A DNA stretch of 10,807 bases from an uncultured Erysipelotrichaceae bacterium (GTDB taxonomy: Bacteria > Bacillota_I > Bacilli_A > RFN20 > CAG-826): contig CADAUN010000029.1 of assembly GCA_902791085.1 (NCBI GenBank), forward strand, positions 1-10,807, read 5' to 3'. Shown one piece after another: positions 1-6,339 of the stretch (positions are counted from its first letter, which is position 1; each line of letters starts with the position of its first letter). The translations under genes and the position numbers were made by a program. The notes under the pieces are model-generated. The model saw nothing but the letters and a program-made list of their open reading frames with translations. It had not been told where the DNA came from and searched no databases.

Positions 1-1474
1 CAAGCATTGCTGCATAAGCATAAGAACCATCGGTGTTTTTTGTTTTGCTTAGCCAGTTATTTTCATTTAAAGAAGAGGCACTGATTCCTTGCGACAAAGT
101 GATTTTCTGAAGGGCGTCCGTGGTATATGCCGAAGGGACAGAAGCGTTGTTTCCGGTAAGAATTTCACTCTTTTCGCCCACGCTTCCGGTTGCTTTTTGA
201 TATTGGGAGCGATAGGTCTTTGCCCCATCATCCCAAATGGCATAGCGGTCTGCTAGAACGGCATCTGTCACTTTTGCTTCTGTGCCAAATGAAGCAGTCT
301 TTTTAAAAGCGGAGGCAACGACGCCGTGTTCATCAAAACTTTCGGTCACTTCCCAAGAAGTTACGTTAGCAAACAATTTGCACATGCCATCGTTTTCATT
401 GATAGGTGCTATGGCACTTCCCATTTCGTTCGCCGAATATAGTTTTGTGGTTAAGGTATAGTTCTTCGCTTCCTCTAATTTGGCAAAAGTTTGACTGATT
501 TCGTCAGTGGTAATCGGAGCAGGAACATAAGCGTCATCCTTAATGGCGGCGTCTAAAGAGGCGACTGAGGTCGTGCCGACATTGCTTATGGCCAACGTGC
601 AATAAGAGCCGCTCGAAGAGCCCGAAGTGACATAGCAATTAAAATAAGCGGTATCTTTTGTTCCATCGCCATCTTCGTCATAAATTCCATCAAAACGGGC
701 GCCCGCTAAAGCTAAACCATTGGACTCCGGACTTTGTAATGCCCCATAACGTAAGATATTTCTTTCCCAGGCGACATCGCTCCAAAGCGTTACTTTGCCG
801 TCGATGTCTTGATAGGTGAAATTAGACGCATCTAAGGCCACGGCAGAAAAGAAAACATAATTTGAGCGTGTATACCAGCCTGCTTTGAAAGAAGGCAACA
901 AATTCCCTTCTGCATCAGATTCGAGTTTTCCTTGGTAAGTCTTACCGTTCGATAAAGTAGCAAAAATTGTGCTGTTTGTTGGCTCTTCCTCGTCCACCAA
1001 TGCGAAATAGGAATCGGTGTGATAGTAAGTGTAGTAGTACTTCATCGCAGCGCTTAACCGCAGCGTGTAATTTAAGGGATCTTCTTGTAATGGGGCTAAG
1101 AAGGCGTCTAGTTCTTCTTTCATTTTGTCATTCGTGACCAAAGTGAAAGAAGTGGTCATCTCGCCATAATTTGCGGTTAAAGCAAAGGAACCAACGGTCT
1201 TTGCCATCACTTTTTTGCCTTGGATCACGACATTTTCGTCTTGGGAAGACAAAGACCAGTCTTGCTGAACCTTTCCTTCGTTGTCATAAGCCGTGATATA
1301 AGGAGAGAGGTCTAAATAAGCACCGACTTCTATTGAGGGAAGATTCTCGACGAACACGCCCGCTTCATGACCATAACTCTGACTAAAAGAAGAATTTTGC
1401 CCTGTTTGGCAACTTGCCATCATCAAGGGAGTGAAGAGGCATAGACAATAATGAACAAAATGTTGCTTTTTCAT
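1..1474 (-). CDS. Surface lipoprotein of unknown function, 3' end beyond window
   Basis: I do not recognise the family. The frame stays open from the ATG at 1474 to the window edge, giving 491 residues without the C-terminus. A GGAG ribosome binding site lies 9 bases upstream of the ATG. The product starts with a Lys-Lys signal peptide ending in a lipobox-like LMMASC, so Cys22 would be lipidated and the protein anchored outside the membrane. A short Ser/Gln tether follows. Residues about 38-115 look like a bacterial Ig-like (Big) domain, ending in an 'xVMAKTxGSFxLTANYG' pattern. Two roughly 200-residue regions then each start with a short helix and an N-Y-T-L strand (Asn135 and Asn338), so they may be tandem copies of one domain, though their similarity is weak. 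An acidic DEDGDG stretch near residue 270 could bind calcium. It is divergent from the M6-type peptidase gene. A binding or substrate-presenting role is only a guess. Confidence 0.85.
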   Translation of the reverse strand, partial: MKKQHFVHYCLCLFTPLMMASCQTGQNSSFSQSYGHEAGVFVENLPSIEVGAYLDLSPYITAYDNEGKVQQDWSLSSQDENVVIQGKKVMAKTVGSFALTANYGEMTTSFTLVTNDKMKEELDAFLAPLQEDPLNYTLRLSAAMKYYYTYYHTDSYFALVDEEEPTNSTIFATLSNGKTYQGKLESDAEGNLLPSFKAGWYTRSNYVFFSAVALDASNFTYQDIDGKVTLWSDVAWERNILRYGALQSPESNGLALAGARFDGIYDEDGDGTKDTAYFNCYVTSGSSSGSYCTLAISNVGTTSVASLDAAIKDDAYVPAPITTDEISQTFAKLEEAKNYTLTTKLYSANEMGSAIAPINENDGMCKLFANVTSWEVTESFDEHGVVASAFKKTASFGTEAKVTDAVLADRYAIWDDGAKTYRSQYQKATGSVGEKSEILTGNNASVPSAYTTDALQKITLSQGISASSLNENNWLSKTKNTDGSYAYAAML

Positions 1475-1506
1475 TTGTTTTAACTCCAATGGGAACGAAC
1501 AACGCT

Positions 1507-1534
1507 AAATTATTCGTTTTTTGAAAAATTTCAA
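1507..1534 (-). promoter_or_regulatory. Candidate sigma-A promoter of the lipoprotein gene at 1474
   Basis: Read on the minus strand, TTGAAA (1534-1529) and TAATTT (1512-1507) are separated by 16 bases. Transcription would begin near 1500, giving a leader of about 26 bases that contains the GGAG ribosome binding site. The region is AT-rich, so a chance match is possible. Confidence 0.35.
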
Positions 1535-1655
1535 TGAAGATTTCAAAAGATTGCTATTTTTTAAAAAGGAAAACGGAATACAAATAGAGGAAAGGAGTTT
1601 GTTTTGCCAAGAAAAAAGAATTGCATTTTTTCTCTTTTCCTCCATAGTTATGGGT

Positions 1656-1670
1656 GCGCTTTAAAAGCGC
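1656..1670. promoter_or_regulatory. GC-ended inverted repeat just before the peptidase ribosome binding site
   Basis: GCGCTTT-A-AAAGCGC has 7-base arms around a single central base. It ends one base before the AGGAGG at 1672-1677. As DNA it resembles an operator. As RNA it could form a short GCGCU/AGCGC hairpin next to the ribosome binding site of the peptidase gene. No convincing plus-strand promoter could be picked in 1475-1655. The 211-base divergent gap otherwise holds AT-rich sequence and the minus-strand promoter candidate. Confidence 0.4.
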
Positions 1671-1685
1671 CAGGAGGCGATTCCT

Positions 1686-3572
1686 ATGAAACGAAACTCT
1701 TTGATTCTTGCTTTGTTTAGCGTTTTTGTCATGGCTTCTTGCAGCGACATGGGAACGAATTCGTCTGTTGTTTCGTCTTCTTCTTTAATTTCTTCTTCTA
1801 TCGACGACACGACCGGAGTCAAAATTCGTTTGGCTTCTTCTTCGATGCGATTGGGATTGACCGTGATTGAGGGTTGTTCTCCTACTGTCTACGTGGACGG
1901 CGTTGAAACCCCATTTTCTTCTTTTGAACGCGTTTGGGTCACTCAAGGTGACAAGCGTTACGCCATCAATGATTTATTGATGACGCCAGGAAGTTATACA
2001 TTTAAGGTTCGGACCCATGATTTAGAGACAGTGGAAGCCCCTTTTATGGTGACTTCTGCGATTCCCGAAATGGCTAAAGAAGGAAAAGGATATACCCAAG
2101 TTACTGACGAGATGGCAGAGAAATATGCTGTGATGAATGTTCCTTACGCTGGCTCTTTAGGACCGCATAAAACTCCTTCACGTGGCAATGTGAAATTATT
2201 GGTGATCCCAGTGACGTTTACCGCGGGCGCTACCTGGACGAACGCTGAATTGTCAGCGTTGCCGACACTTTATTTTGGGAAAGCGAAAGATACCGCATGG
2301 CAATCCCTTGCCAGTTATTATGAAAGCTCCAGTTATGGTTTGCTCCACCTTTCTGGCCAAGTGACAAGTCCATACCTTTCTTCTTATACGGAAGAGCAAA
2401 TGCAAAACAATAGCAGTCTTTGCTCTAAGGTTTTGCAACAAGCCGTTGCGGCAGTTACCGCCAAAGATAGCCTTAATTTGCAAGATTTCGATGCGGATGG
2501 CGATGGTTATTTAGACGGGGTGAATATCGTCTACAAAGCGAACCATACTTATAGTGAAACGAACTCGCAGGTGTGGTGGAACTGGACAAGCACAGATACT
2601 TCCTCCTCCAGTTTATCGCCTGCGCCTTATCGTTATTTTTGGTGCAACATCAATCAATTATTCACCGGATATTATGGCAAAGGCGTCAGCGATGCCCATA
2701 CTTTGGTTCATGAAACGGGACATATGTTGGGCCTCAATGACTATTACGACTATGACAGCGCCTCTTATCCGACCGGCGGTGCCGATATGATGGAACTAAA
2801 TATCGGTGATCATAATGCTTATAGCAAATACCTTCTCGGATGGGTTCGCCCCTATGTGGTGGATGGCACCTTAGAAGATTTCACGATTACCTTACGTGAT
2901 TTTGCTTCTTCTGGTGACTGCATTTTGCTACGTAACACTTCAACCGATCCTTGGAACGGGACGCCTTATGACGAATATTTGATGCTTTCGTATTACACCC
3001 CCACAGGGTTAAACGAGCAAGATTCACAAGGCTATGCCGAATGGAGAGGTTGGGGAACTGGCAGTTCTTATCGCTATCGCGGTTTGCAGGTCTTTCATGT
3101 GGATGAACGGCTTTATTCGCGAGTTGGCTCAAGCCAATGGGATCCTTTCAAAAATGCCTTTACTTCCTCAGTATATTCTTATACGGATGAAGTGCTGAAT
3201 AAGCCCAAAATGGATGGGGCGGTTTTAGCGGAAGACTATGCTTTCCAGGCTTCCTCTAATACGAAACGTTATTCTTCTGAAATCACAAAGAAGCAAGTTT
3301 TAGCCACCAATTCGTCCCATCAAGAAATTCGTTTGATTCCGGCAAGTGGTGATTCCTCTTTGTTCTTAGGCAAATCGCCTCGGAATTTAGGAAGTTTGGA
3401 TGCTTTATTCGGCCAAAGCGATTTCGGAGCTAGATATAACGGTTTCTCGTGGGAAAAGATGTCGGGTTGCTTCTCTAACGATGGATTTAATGACGGCAGT
3501 TCCTTGGAATATAACTTCTTTGTTTCTGAGCAAACAGACACCGCATTAACGGTTCGTTTTGTCCAAAGATAA
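1686..3572 (+). CDS. M6-type (immune inhibitor A-like) metallopeptidase lipoprotein
   Basis: Likely a zinc endopeptidase acting outside the cell. The 628-residue product begins with a signal peptide and lipobox VMASC (lipidated Cys19), then a Ser-rich tether. Residues about 45-125 form a beta-rich N-terminal region. The M6-type catalytic region begins with the strand VKLLVIPVTF near 170, followed by LASYYESSSYG (208-218), a hallmark of M6 proteins. An acidic DFDADGDGYLDG loop (267-278) may bind calcium. The zinc site is HETGHMLGLND (342-352), which fits HExxHxxGxxD with His342, His346 and Asp352 as ligands and Glu343 as catalytic base. Downstream, GGADMM (364-369) may supply the Met-turn, followed by YSKYLLGW (379-386), also M6-like. 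EYLMLSYY and GLQVFHVDERL resemble the post-catalytic part of M6 enzymes. No clear cleavable propeptide is visible. The start is set by AGGAGG 8 bases upstream. Substrate is unknown. Confidence 0.9.
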   Translation: MKRNSLILALFSVFVMASCSDMGTNSSVVSSSSLISSSIDDTTGVKIRLASSSMRLGLTVIEGCSPTVYVDGVETPFSSFERVWVTQGDKRYAINDLLMTPGSYTFKVRTHDLETVEAPFMVTSAIPEMAKEGKGYTQVTDEMAEKYAVMNVPYAGSLGPHKTPSRGNVKLLVIPVTFTAGATWTNAELSALPTLYFGKAKDTAWQSLASYYESSSYGLLHLSGQVTSPYLSSYTEEQMQNNSSLCSKVLQQAVAAVTAKDSLNLQDFDADGDGYLDGVNIVYKANHTYSETNSQVWWNWTSTDTSSSSLSPAPYRYFWCNINQLFTGYYGKGVSDAHTLVHETGHMLGLNDYYDYDSASYPTGGADMMELNIGDHNAYSKYLLGWVRPYVVDGTLEDFTITLRDFASSGDCILLRNTSTDPWNGTPYDEYLMLSYYTPTGLNEQDSQGYAEWRGWGTGSSYRYRGLQVFHVDERLYSRVGSSQWDPFKNAFTSSVYSYTDEVLNKPKMDGAVLAEDYAFQASSNTKRYSSEITKKQVLATNSSHQEIRLIPASGDSSLFLGKSPRNLGSLDALFGQSDFGARYNGFSWEKMSGCFSNDGFNDGSSLEYNFFVSEQTDTALTVRFVQR

Positions 3573-3648
3573 TGACTTTAAAGCGTTCTTCGTGAGAATG
3601 TTGCCTTGCCTTTTGCTTTGCGTCGTGGCGAAAAACGGCGGTTATGTG

Positions 3649-3664
3649 TCGTCATTTTTGACGA
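3649..3664. promoter_or_regulatory. Inverted repeat upstream of the ABC ATPase promoter
   Basis: TCGTCA-TTTT-TGACGA is a perfect 6-base inverted repeat. No T-run follows on either strand, so it is not an intrinsic terminator for the peptidase gene. It lies 15 bases upstream of the candidate -35 of the ABC ATPase gene, a position that fits a regulator site. The rest of 3573-3714 holds several TCGTG-like words (near 3590, 3623 and 3669) and no recognisable gene or terminator. Confidence 0.3.
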
Positions 3665-3679
3665 ACTTACGTGACTTCG

Positions 3680-3708
3680 TTTCCATTTAAAACAAAAACG
3701 ATTATTTT
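3680..3708 (+). promoter_or_regulatory. Candidate promoter giving a leaderless ABC ATPase mRNA
   Basis: TTTCCA (3680-3685) and TATTTT (3703-3708) are 17 bases apart. Exactly 6 bases separate the -10-like hexamer from the ATG at 3715, so transcription would begin at or next to the start codon. No Shine-Dalgarno sequence exists in the preceding bases (an A/T-rich run ending in TTATTACT). The absence of a ribosome binding site and the promoter position support each other, but both hexamers are imperfect. Confidence 0.4.
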
Positions 3709-3714
3709 ATTACT

Positions 3715-4446
3715 ATGCCAGAAATAGAAATATCGCACCTTGGTGTCACTTATTTGCATCGAAAAAAAGAAACAACAGCAATTCGTGACCTTTCTTTGCG
3801 AATCCCAAATGAAAAAATATCGGTGGTTTTAGGGGCATCAGGCTCAGGAAAGACCACCTTATTAATGGCAATTCTTAATCGTTTTGCCTTTGATGGCGAA
3901 ATTCGTAGTGACGGAGTCGACATCGAAACAATGGAATTGGGTCAACGGAACTTGGCCTATGTCAGTCAAACCTTTGATCTTTATCCTCATTTCACCATTT
4001 ACGATAATTTGGCGTTCCCTTTAAAAACAATTGGAGCCTCTCACGAAGAAATTGATGAACGCGTTTTAGAGATGGCCGATTTCTTAGGGTTACGTGTTTG
4101 TCTTTCGCGAAAGCCAAAAGATCTTTCCGTTGGGCAACAGCAACGAGTTTCTTTGGGGCGTGCTTTGATTAAAAGGCCTTCGTTATTGCTGTTAGATGAG
4201 CCTTTTAGCAACTTAGATGTCGCATTTCGCCAAAAAATGCTCCATCTTTTGCGAGATTATCAAATTTCTTCACAAATCACCATTGTGTATGTCACACATC
4301 AAATCAAAGATGCGTTATGGGTGGGAGATCATTTTATTGTGTTAGAGCAAGGGACGCTTGCTTTTGAAGGAGATAAAAATGCCTTATTCGCCAGCCCTAA
4401 TCGTAGTGTTCGTTCCTTGCTAGAAGCGGAAGAAGAACCAATATGA
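3715..4446 (+). CDS. ABC transporter ATP-binding protein, MalK-like, without C-terminal regulatory domain
   Basis: A complete nucleotide-binding domain of 243 residues, acting on the cytoplasmic face of an ABC importer. Visible motifs are Walker A GASGSGKT (40-47), Q-loop Gln85, signature LSVGQ (137-141, Val for the usual Gly), Walker B LLLLDE (157-162), D-loop SNLD (165-168) and H-loop His195. The stretch around the Q-loop, SQTFDLYPHFTIYDNLAFPL (84-103), matches the MalK/UgpC/MsmX carbohydrate class. Those proteins usually run to about 360-370 residues with an OB/TOBE regulatory domain. Here the protein ends shortly after the ATPase core, so sugar-dependent or enzyme-IIA-dependent control through that domain is unlikely. 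It overlaps the YesL-like gene by ATGA. No Shine-Dalgarno sequence precedes the ATG, yet the N-terminus aligns with a normal ABC domain start, so the start is trusted. A non-sugar substrate remains possible. Confidence 0.93.
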   Translation: MPEIEISHLGVTYLHRKKETTAIRDLSLRIPNEKISVVLGASGSGKTTLLMAILNRFAFDGEIRSDGVDIETMELGQRNLAYVSQTFDLYPHFTIYDNLAFPLKTIGASHEEIDERVLEMADFLGLRVCLSRKPKDLSVGQQQRVSLGRALIKRPSLLLLDEPFSNLDVAFRQKMLHLLRDYQISSQITIVYVTHQIKDALWVGDHFIVLEQGTLAFEGDKNALFASPNRSVRSLLEAEEEPI

Positions 4447-5294
4447 AGAAGAAACGAAAAGCCGCAGCCCATGATTTTGATGCTACTTTTTTGCCTAAGA
4501 ATAGGCGAGAGCAGTTTGGTGATTTGGTAAAAAACCGCTTTTCTTTTTTTCTCCGTATTGGTGGCCTTTTATTGCTTGGATCCGTTTTGTTTTTGCTTGC
4601 TTATTCGGCCAAATATTTGTTGGTATTGCCCGCTGCTCAAGTGGCGTTGAAGCAAGAAGATTATCTTGCTTTTACGCATACGAATACTCTGGTCTTCGAT
4701 GGAATTTATTTGATTGCTTTTTTGCCAATCGGTCTAACTCTTGGCGGCGTATGTCGTTTGATTCGCCTTCTCGCGTGGGGCAAAGGGATTTTCTTTTGGC
4801 CCGATTTTTGGAAAGGTCTCAGGCAAAACGCCAAAGCATCTTCTCTTCTTGCTTTGCTTTTTGGGTTATTTCATGGCTTAAATGATTTTCTTTTCTTGGC
4901 CATTCCCCATCCGGTATTTCGTTATGTTCCAGGAGGTCTTGGATTGTTGCTCTTGCCTCTTGGGATGGCGACGTTAGTGGTTGCTTCGCTTTATTCTTCT
5001 TCTTTTGTTGCTAGCTTAAAAGGAGGGCTTCTTGTCGTTGCCAAATCGATTGGATGGGTATTGCTTTTTTTGCTTTTCCCTTTTGCCTGGATGACCGTTA
5101 GTTTTATTCCTTATCCAGTGATCCGCTTTTTGGTGGATGTCGTCGTGATATTCGCTTTGACTCCCTTTGTTTTTGTGGGTTGGTATCTTCTTTGTCTAAA
5201 CGAGTTAGATCGAACGATCAATCATCGCGATTATCCCGCTTACGAAAATATGGGATTACAAGGGGAATTCCTGAAATCGAGAAAAGAAGATTAG
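4443..5294 (+). CDS. YesL/DUF624-like integral membrane protein
   Basis: A 283-residue membrane protein with a basic, soluble N-terminus (about 1-32) and roughly six hydrophobic segments near 34-62, 86-106, 133-153, 164-188, 194-221 and 226-252. The polar loop FFWPDFWKGLRQNAKASS (117-134), between helices two and three, resembles the conserved segment of the YesL/DUF624 family, whose members often sit beside carbohydrate ABC transporter genes and whose role is not settled. The assignment rests on topology and this loop, so it is tentative. The gene is translationally coupled to the ABC ATPase: its ATG overlaps the TGA stop, and only a weak purine-rich GGAAGAAG precedes it. Its stop overlaps the stop of the convergent AraC gene. 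It does not look like a standard MalF/MalG permease, because no EAA-loop motif is seen. Confidence 0.7.
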   Translation: MKKKRKAAAHDFDATFLPKNRREQFGDLVKNRFSFFLRIGGLLLLGSVLFLLAYSAKYLLVLPAAQVALKQEDYLAFTHTNTLVFDGIYLIAFLPIGLTLGGVCRLIRLLAWGKGIFFWPDFWKGLRQNAKASSLLALLFGLFHGLNDFLFLAIPHPVFRYVPGGLGLLLLPLGMATLVVASLYSSSFVASLKGGLLVVAKSIGWVLLFLLFPFAWMTVSFIPYPVIRFLVDVVVIFALTPFVFVGWYLLCLNELDRTINHRDYPAYENMGLQGEFLKSRKED

Positions 5295-6163
5295 TCACTC
5301 GTTACAGGGTGGTTGACATCGTTATTTTGTCGATATTCTGAAGGGGTTTTGCCGGTGATTCTTTGAAAAGCGCGATAAAAAGCGCTGCGGCTAGAAAAAC
5401 CGACATTAGAACCGATTTCATCAATGGTTTGATTGGTGTTCACTAACAAATCAATGCTTTTTTCAATGCGTTTTTCCGTGATGTATTCCACCAAAGGAAC
5501 ATGGAATTTTTTCTTAAAAAGCCGTGAGAAATAACTGGGATTATAGAAGCATTTCTTGGCCAAAGACTCCAAAGAAAGATTGCCGTTTAAATTATCGTTG
5601 ATGTAATTGGCAATCAAATTCCATGCATCGTTTTCGGTTTCTTCGGGCAAAGAAATCTTACGAACGATAAGAGAAAGCAAGACGCTCATATAGGCTTCGT
5701 TGATGTCTTCATAACGCGGCAATCTTTTTTCTTGCTCTTCTAACATGGAATGCAGAATGAATTCCACTTTCTTTTGCTCTGCCCCGTCGAAAGAAACAAC
5801 CCCTTCATCGTTCTCTTTTGCAATTTCTTTGCTGAAGGTTTCGGAAAGCGAAAGCAATTCGAATGCATTATGAGGATTGATGAACTTCTCCATGGTTTCG
5901 GGATATAGGCAAATGTTGTAATAAGTGCCGATGCCACCCATCGGTTTAAAGGAGTGGACGGAATTGTAATTTAAAAACAACAAGTCTCCCTTTTTGGTGT
6001 CAAAGCGTTTGCCGTTGATTGTGTGACATATGCGACCCGAATTAATATAAATGATTTCAATAAAATCATGGGTGTGGGTCGGTTCTTCGCCTTGCGTCCG
6101 CCAAAAGATAATGTGGAGATTTGGATCCTGGTCGCTGAAATCTTTATAGGAAAACTTTTTCAT
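5291..6163 (-). CDS. AraC-family transcriptional regulator with N-terminal cupin
   Basis: A 290-residue cytoplasmic DNA-binding regulator. The N-terminal half has a cupin ligand-binding fold: THTHDFIEIIYINSG (29-43) with paired histidines, then KKGDLLFLNYNSVHSF (57-72), as in AraC-type sugar sensors. Residues about 191-280 carry two helix-turn-helix motifs: LSLESLAKKCFYNPSYFSRLF, and IDEIGSNVGFSSRSAFYRAF followed by the family signature FQRITGKTPSEYR. The frame extends upstream to a TTG at 6247, but those 28 residues do not look like cupin sequence and have no ribosome binding site. The ATG at 6163 gives the usual family length, and a promoter ends just before it. It is divergent from the phosphatase/solute-binding operon, its likely target, and convergent with the ABC ATPase pair. 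The ligand is unknown and probably a sugar or sugar derivative. Confidence 0.93.
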   Translation of the reverse strand: MKKFSYKDFSDQDPNLHIIFWRTQGEEPTHTHDFIEIIYINSGRICHTINGKRFDTKKGDLLFLNYNSVHSFKPMGGIGTYYNICLYPETMEKFINPHNAFELLSLSETFSKEIAKENDEGVVSFDGAEQKKVEFILHSMLEEQEKRLPRYEDINEAYMSVLLSLIVRKISLPEETENDAWNLIANYINDNLNGNLSLESLAKKCFYNPSYFSRLFKKKFHVPLVEYITEKRIEKSIDLLVNTNQTIDEIGSNVGFSSRSAFYRAFQRITGKTPSEYRQNNDVNHPVTSD

Positions 6164-6171
6164 CTGGCACC

Positions 6172-6200
6172 ATTGTAATGAGGTAAAGTCACTTCGGCAA
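6172..6200 (-). promoter_or_regulatory. Promoter of the AraC-type gene, predicted leaderless
   Basis: On the minus strand, TTGCCG (6200-6195) and TACAAT (6177-6172) are exactly 17 bases apart. Only 8 bases (GGTGCCAG) separate the -10 from the ATG at 6163-6161, so transcription would start within about two bases of the start codon. A GGTG in this spacer is too weak and too close to act as a normal ribosome binding site and would mostly fall outside the mRNA. The TACAAT hexamer and ideal spacing make this one of the two best promoters in the window. Confidence 0.55.
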
Positions 6201-6247
6201 CAAGAGATAGGCGCGTCACCAAAGGAACGAGTAAAAAAACGCAACAA

Positions 6248-6263
6248 TCATGTCGTGACATGA
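6248..6263. promoter_or_regulatory. 16-base inverted repeat, candidate operator or activator site
   Basis: TCATGTC-GT-GACATGA has perfect 7-base arms around two central bases. It ends two bases before the -35 (6266) of the phosphatase promoter and lies about 48 bases upstream of the AraC gene's own -35. A site next to a -35 is typical for activators, including AraC-family proteins. The perfect dyad is more typical of LacI/GntR-type dimers, so the binding protein is uncertain. A two-base loop rules out an RNA hairpin terminator. Confidence 0.5.
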
Positions 6264-6265
6264 AA

Positions 6266-6294
6266 TTGACTTCTTTTTTTACGAATTTTAAGAT
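6266..6294 (+). promoter_or_regulatory. Sigma-A-type promoter of the phosphatase/solute-binding operon
   Basis: TTGACT (6266-6271) and TAAGAT (6289-6294) have 17 bases between them, five and four of six consensus positions respectively, with a T-rich spacer. Transcription would start near 6301, leaving a leader of about 39 bases that contains GGAGG (6327-6331), 8 bases before the ATG at 6340. The inverted repeat at 6248-6263 touches its upstream edge. Confidence 0.6.
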
Positions 6295-6339
6295 GATGTT
6301 AAATTAAGCAAACGGTCTTTTGCAGCGGAGGAAAACTCA

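Noticed and set aside
1760..1800. TCT-rich tract near the start of the peptidase gene as a phase-variable repeat
   Set aside because: The tract is interrupted and in steps of three, so changes in length would not shift the frame. It simply encodes the Ser-rich tether, as also seen at 6425-6470.
3580..3664. Intrinsic terminator after the peptidase gene
   Set aside because: Hairpins can be drawn at 3584-3600 and 3649-3664, but neither is GC-rich with a following T-run on either strand.
4444..4446. TGA read as Trp (mollicute code 4)
   Set aside because: The ABC ATPase ends naturally at TGA in a standard ATGA overlap with the next gene, all Trp codons checked are TGG, and every long gene is intact under the standard code.
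6164..6247. Upstream extension of the AraC-type gene to a TTG at 6247
   Set aside because: The extra 28 residues do not resemble cupin sequence, there is no ribosome binding site, and a good promoter (6172-6200) lies inside the extension. The ATG at 6163 gives a normal family length.
6248..6280. Dyad plus T-run as a terminator
   Set aside because: The dyad has only two bases between its arms, and the T-run is 8 or more bases away, inside the spacer of a good promoter. An operator is the simpler reading.
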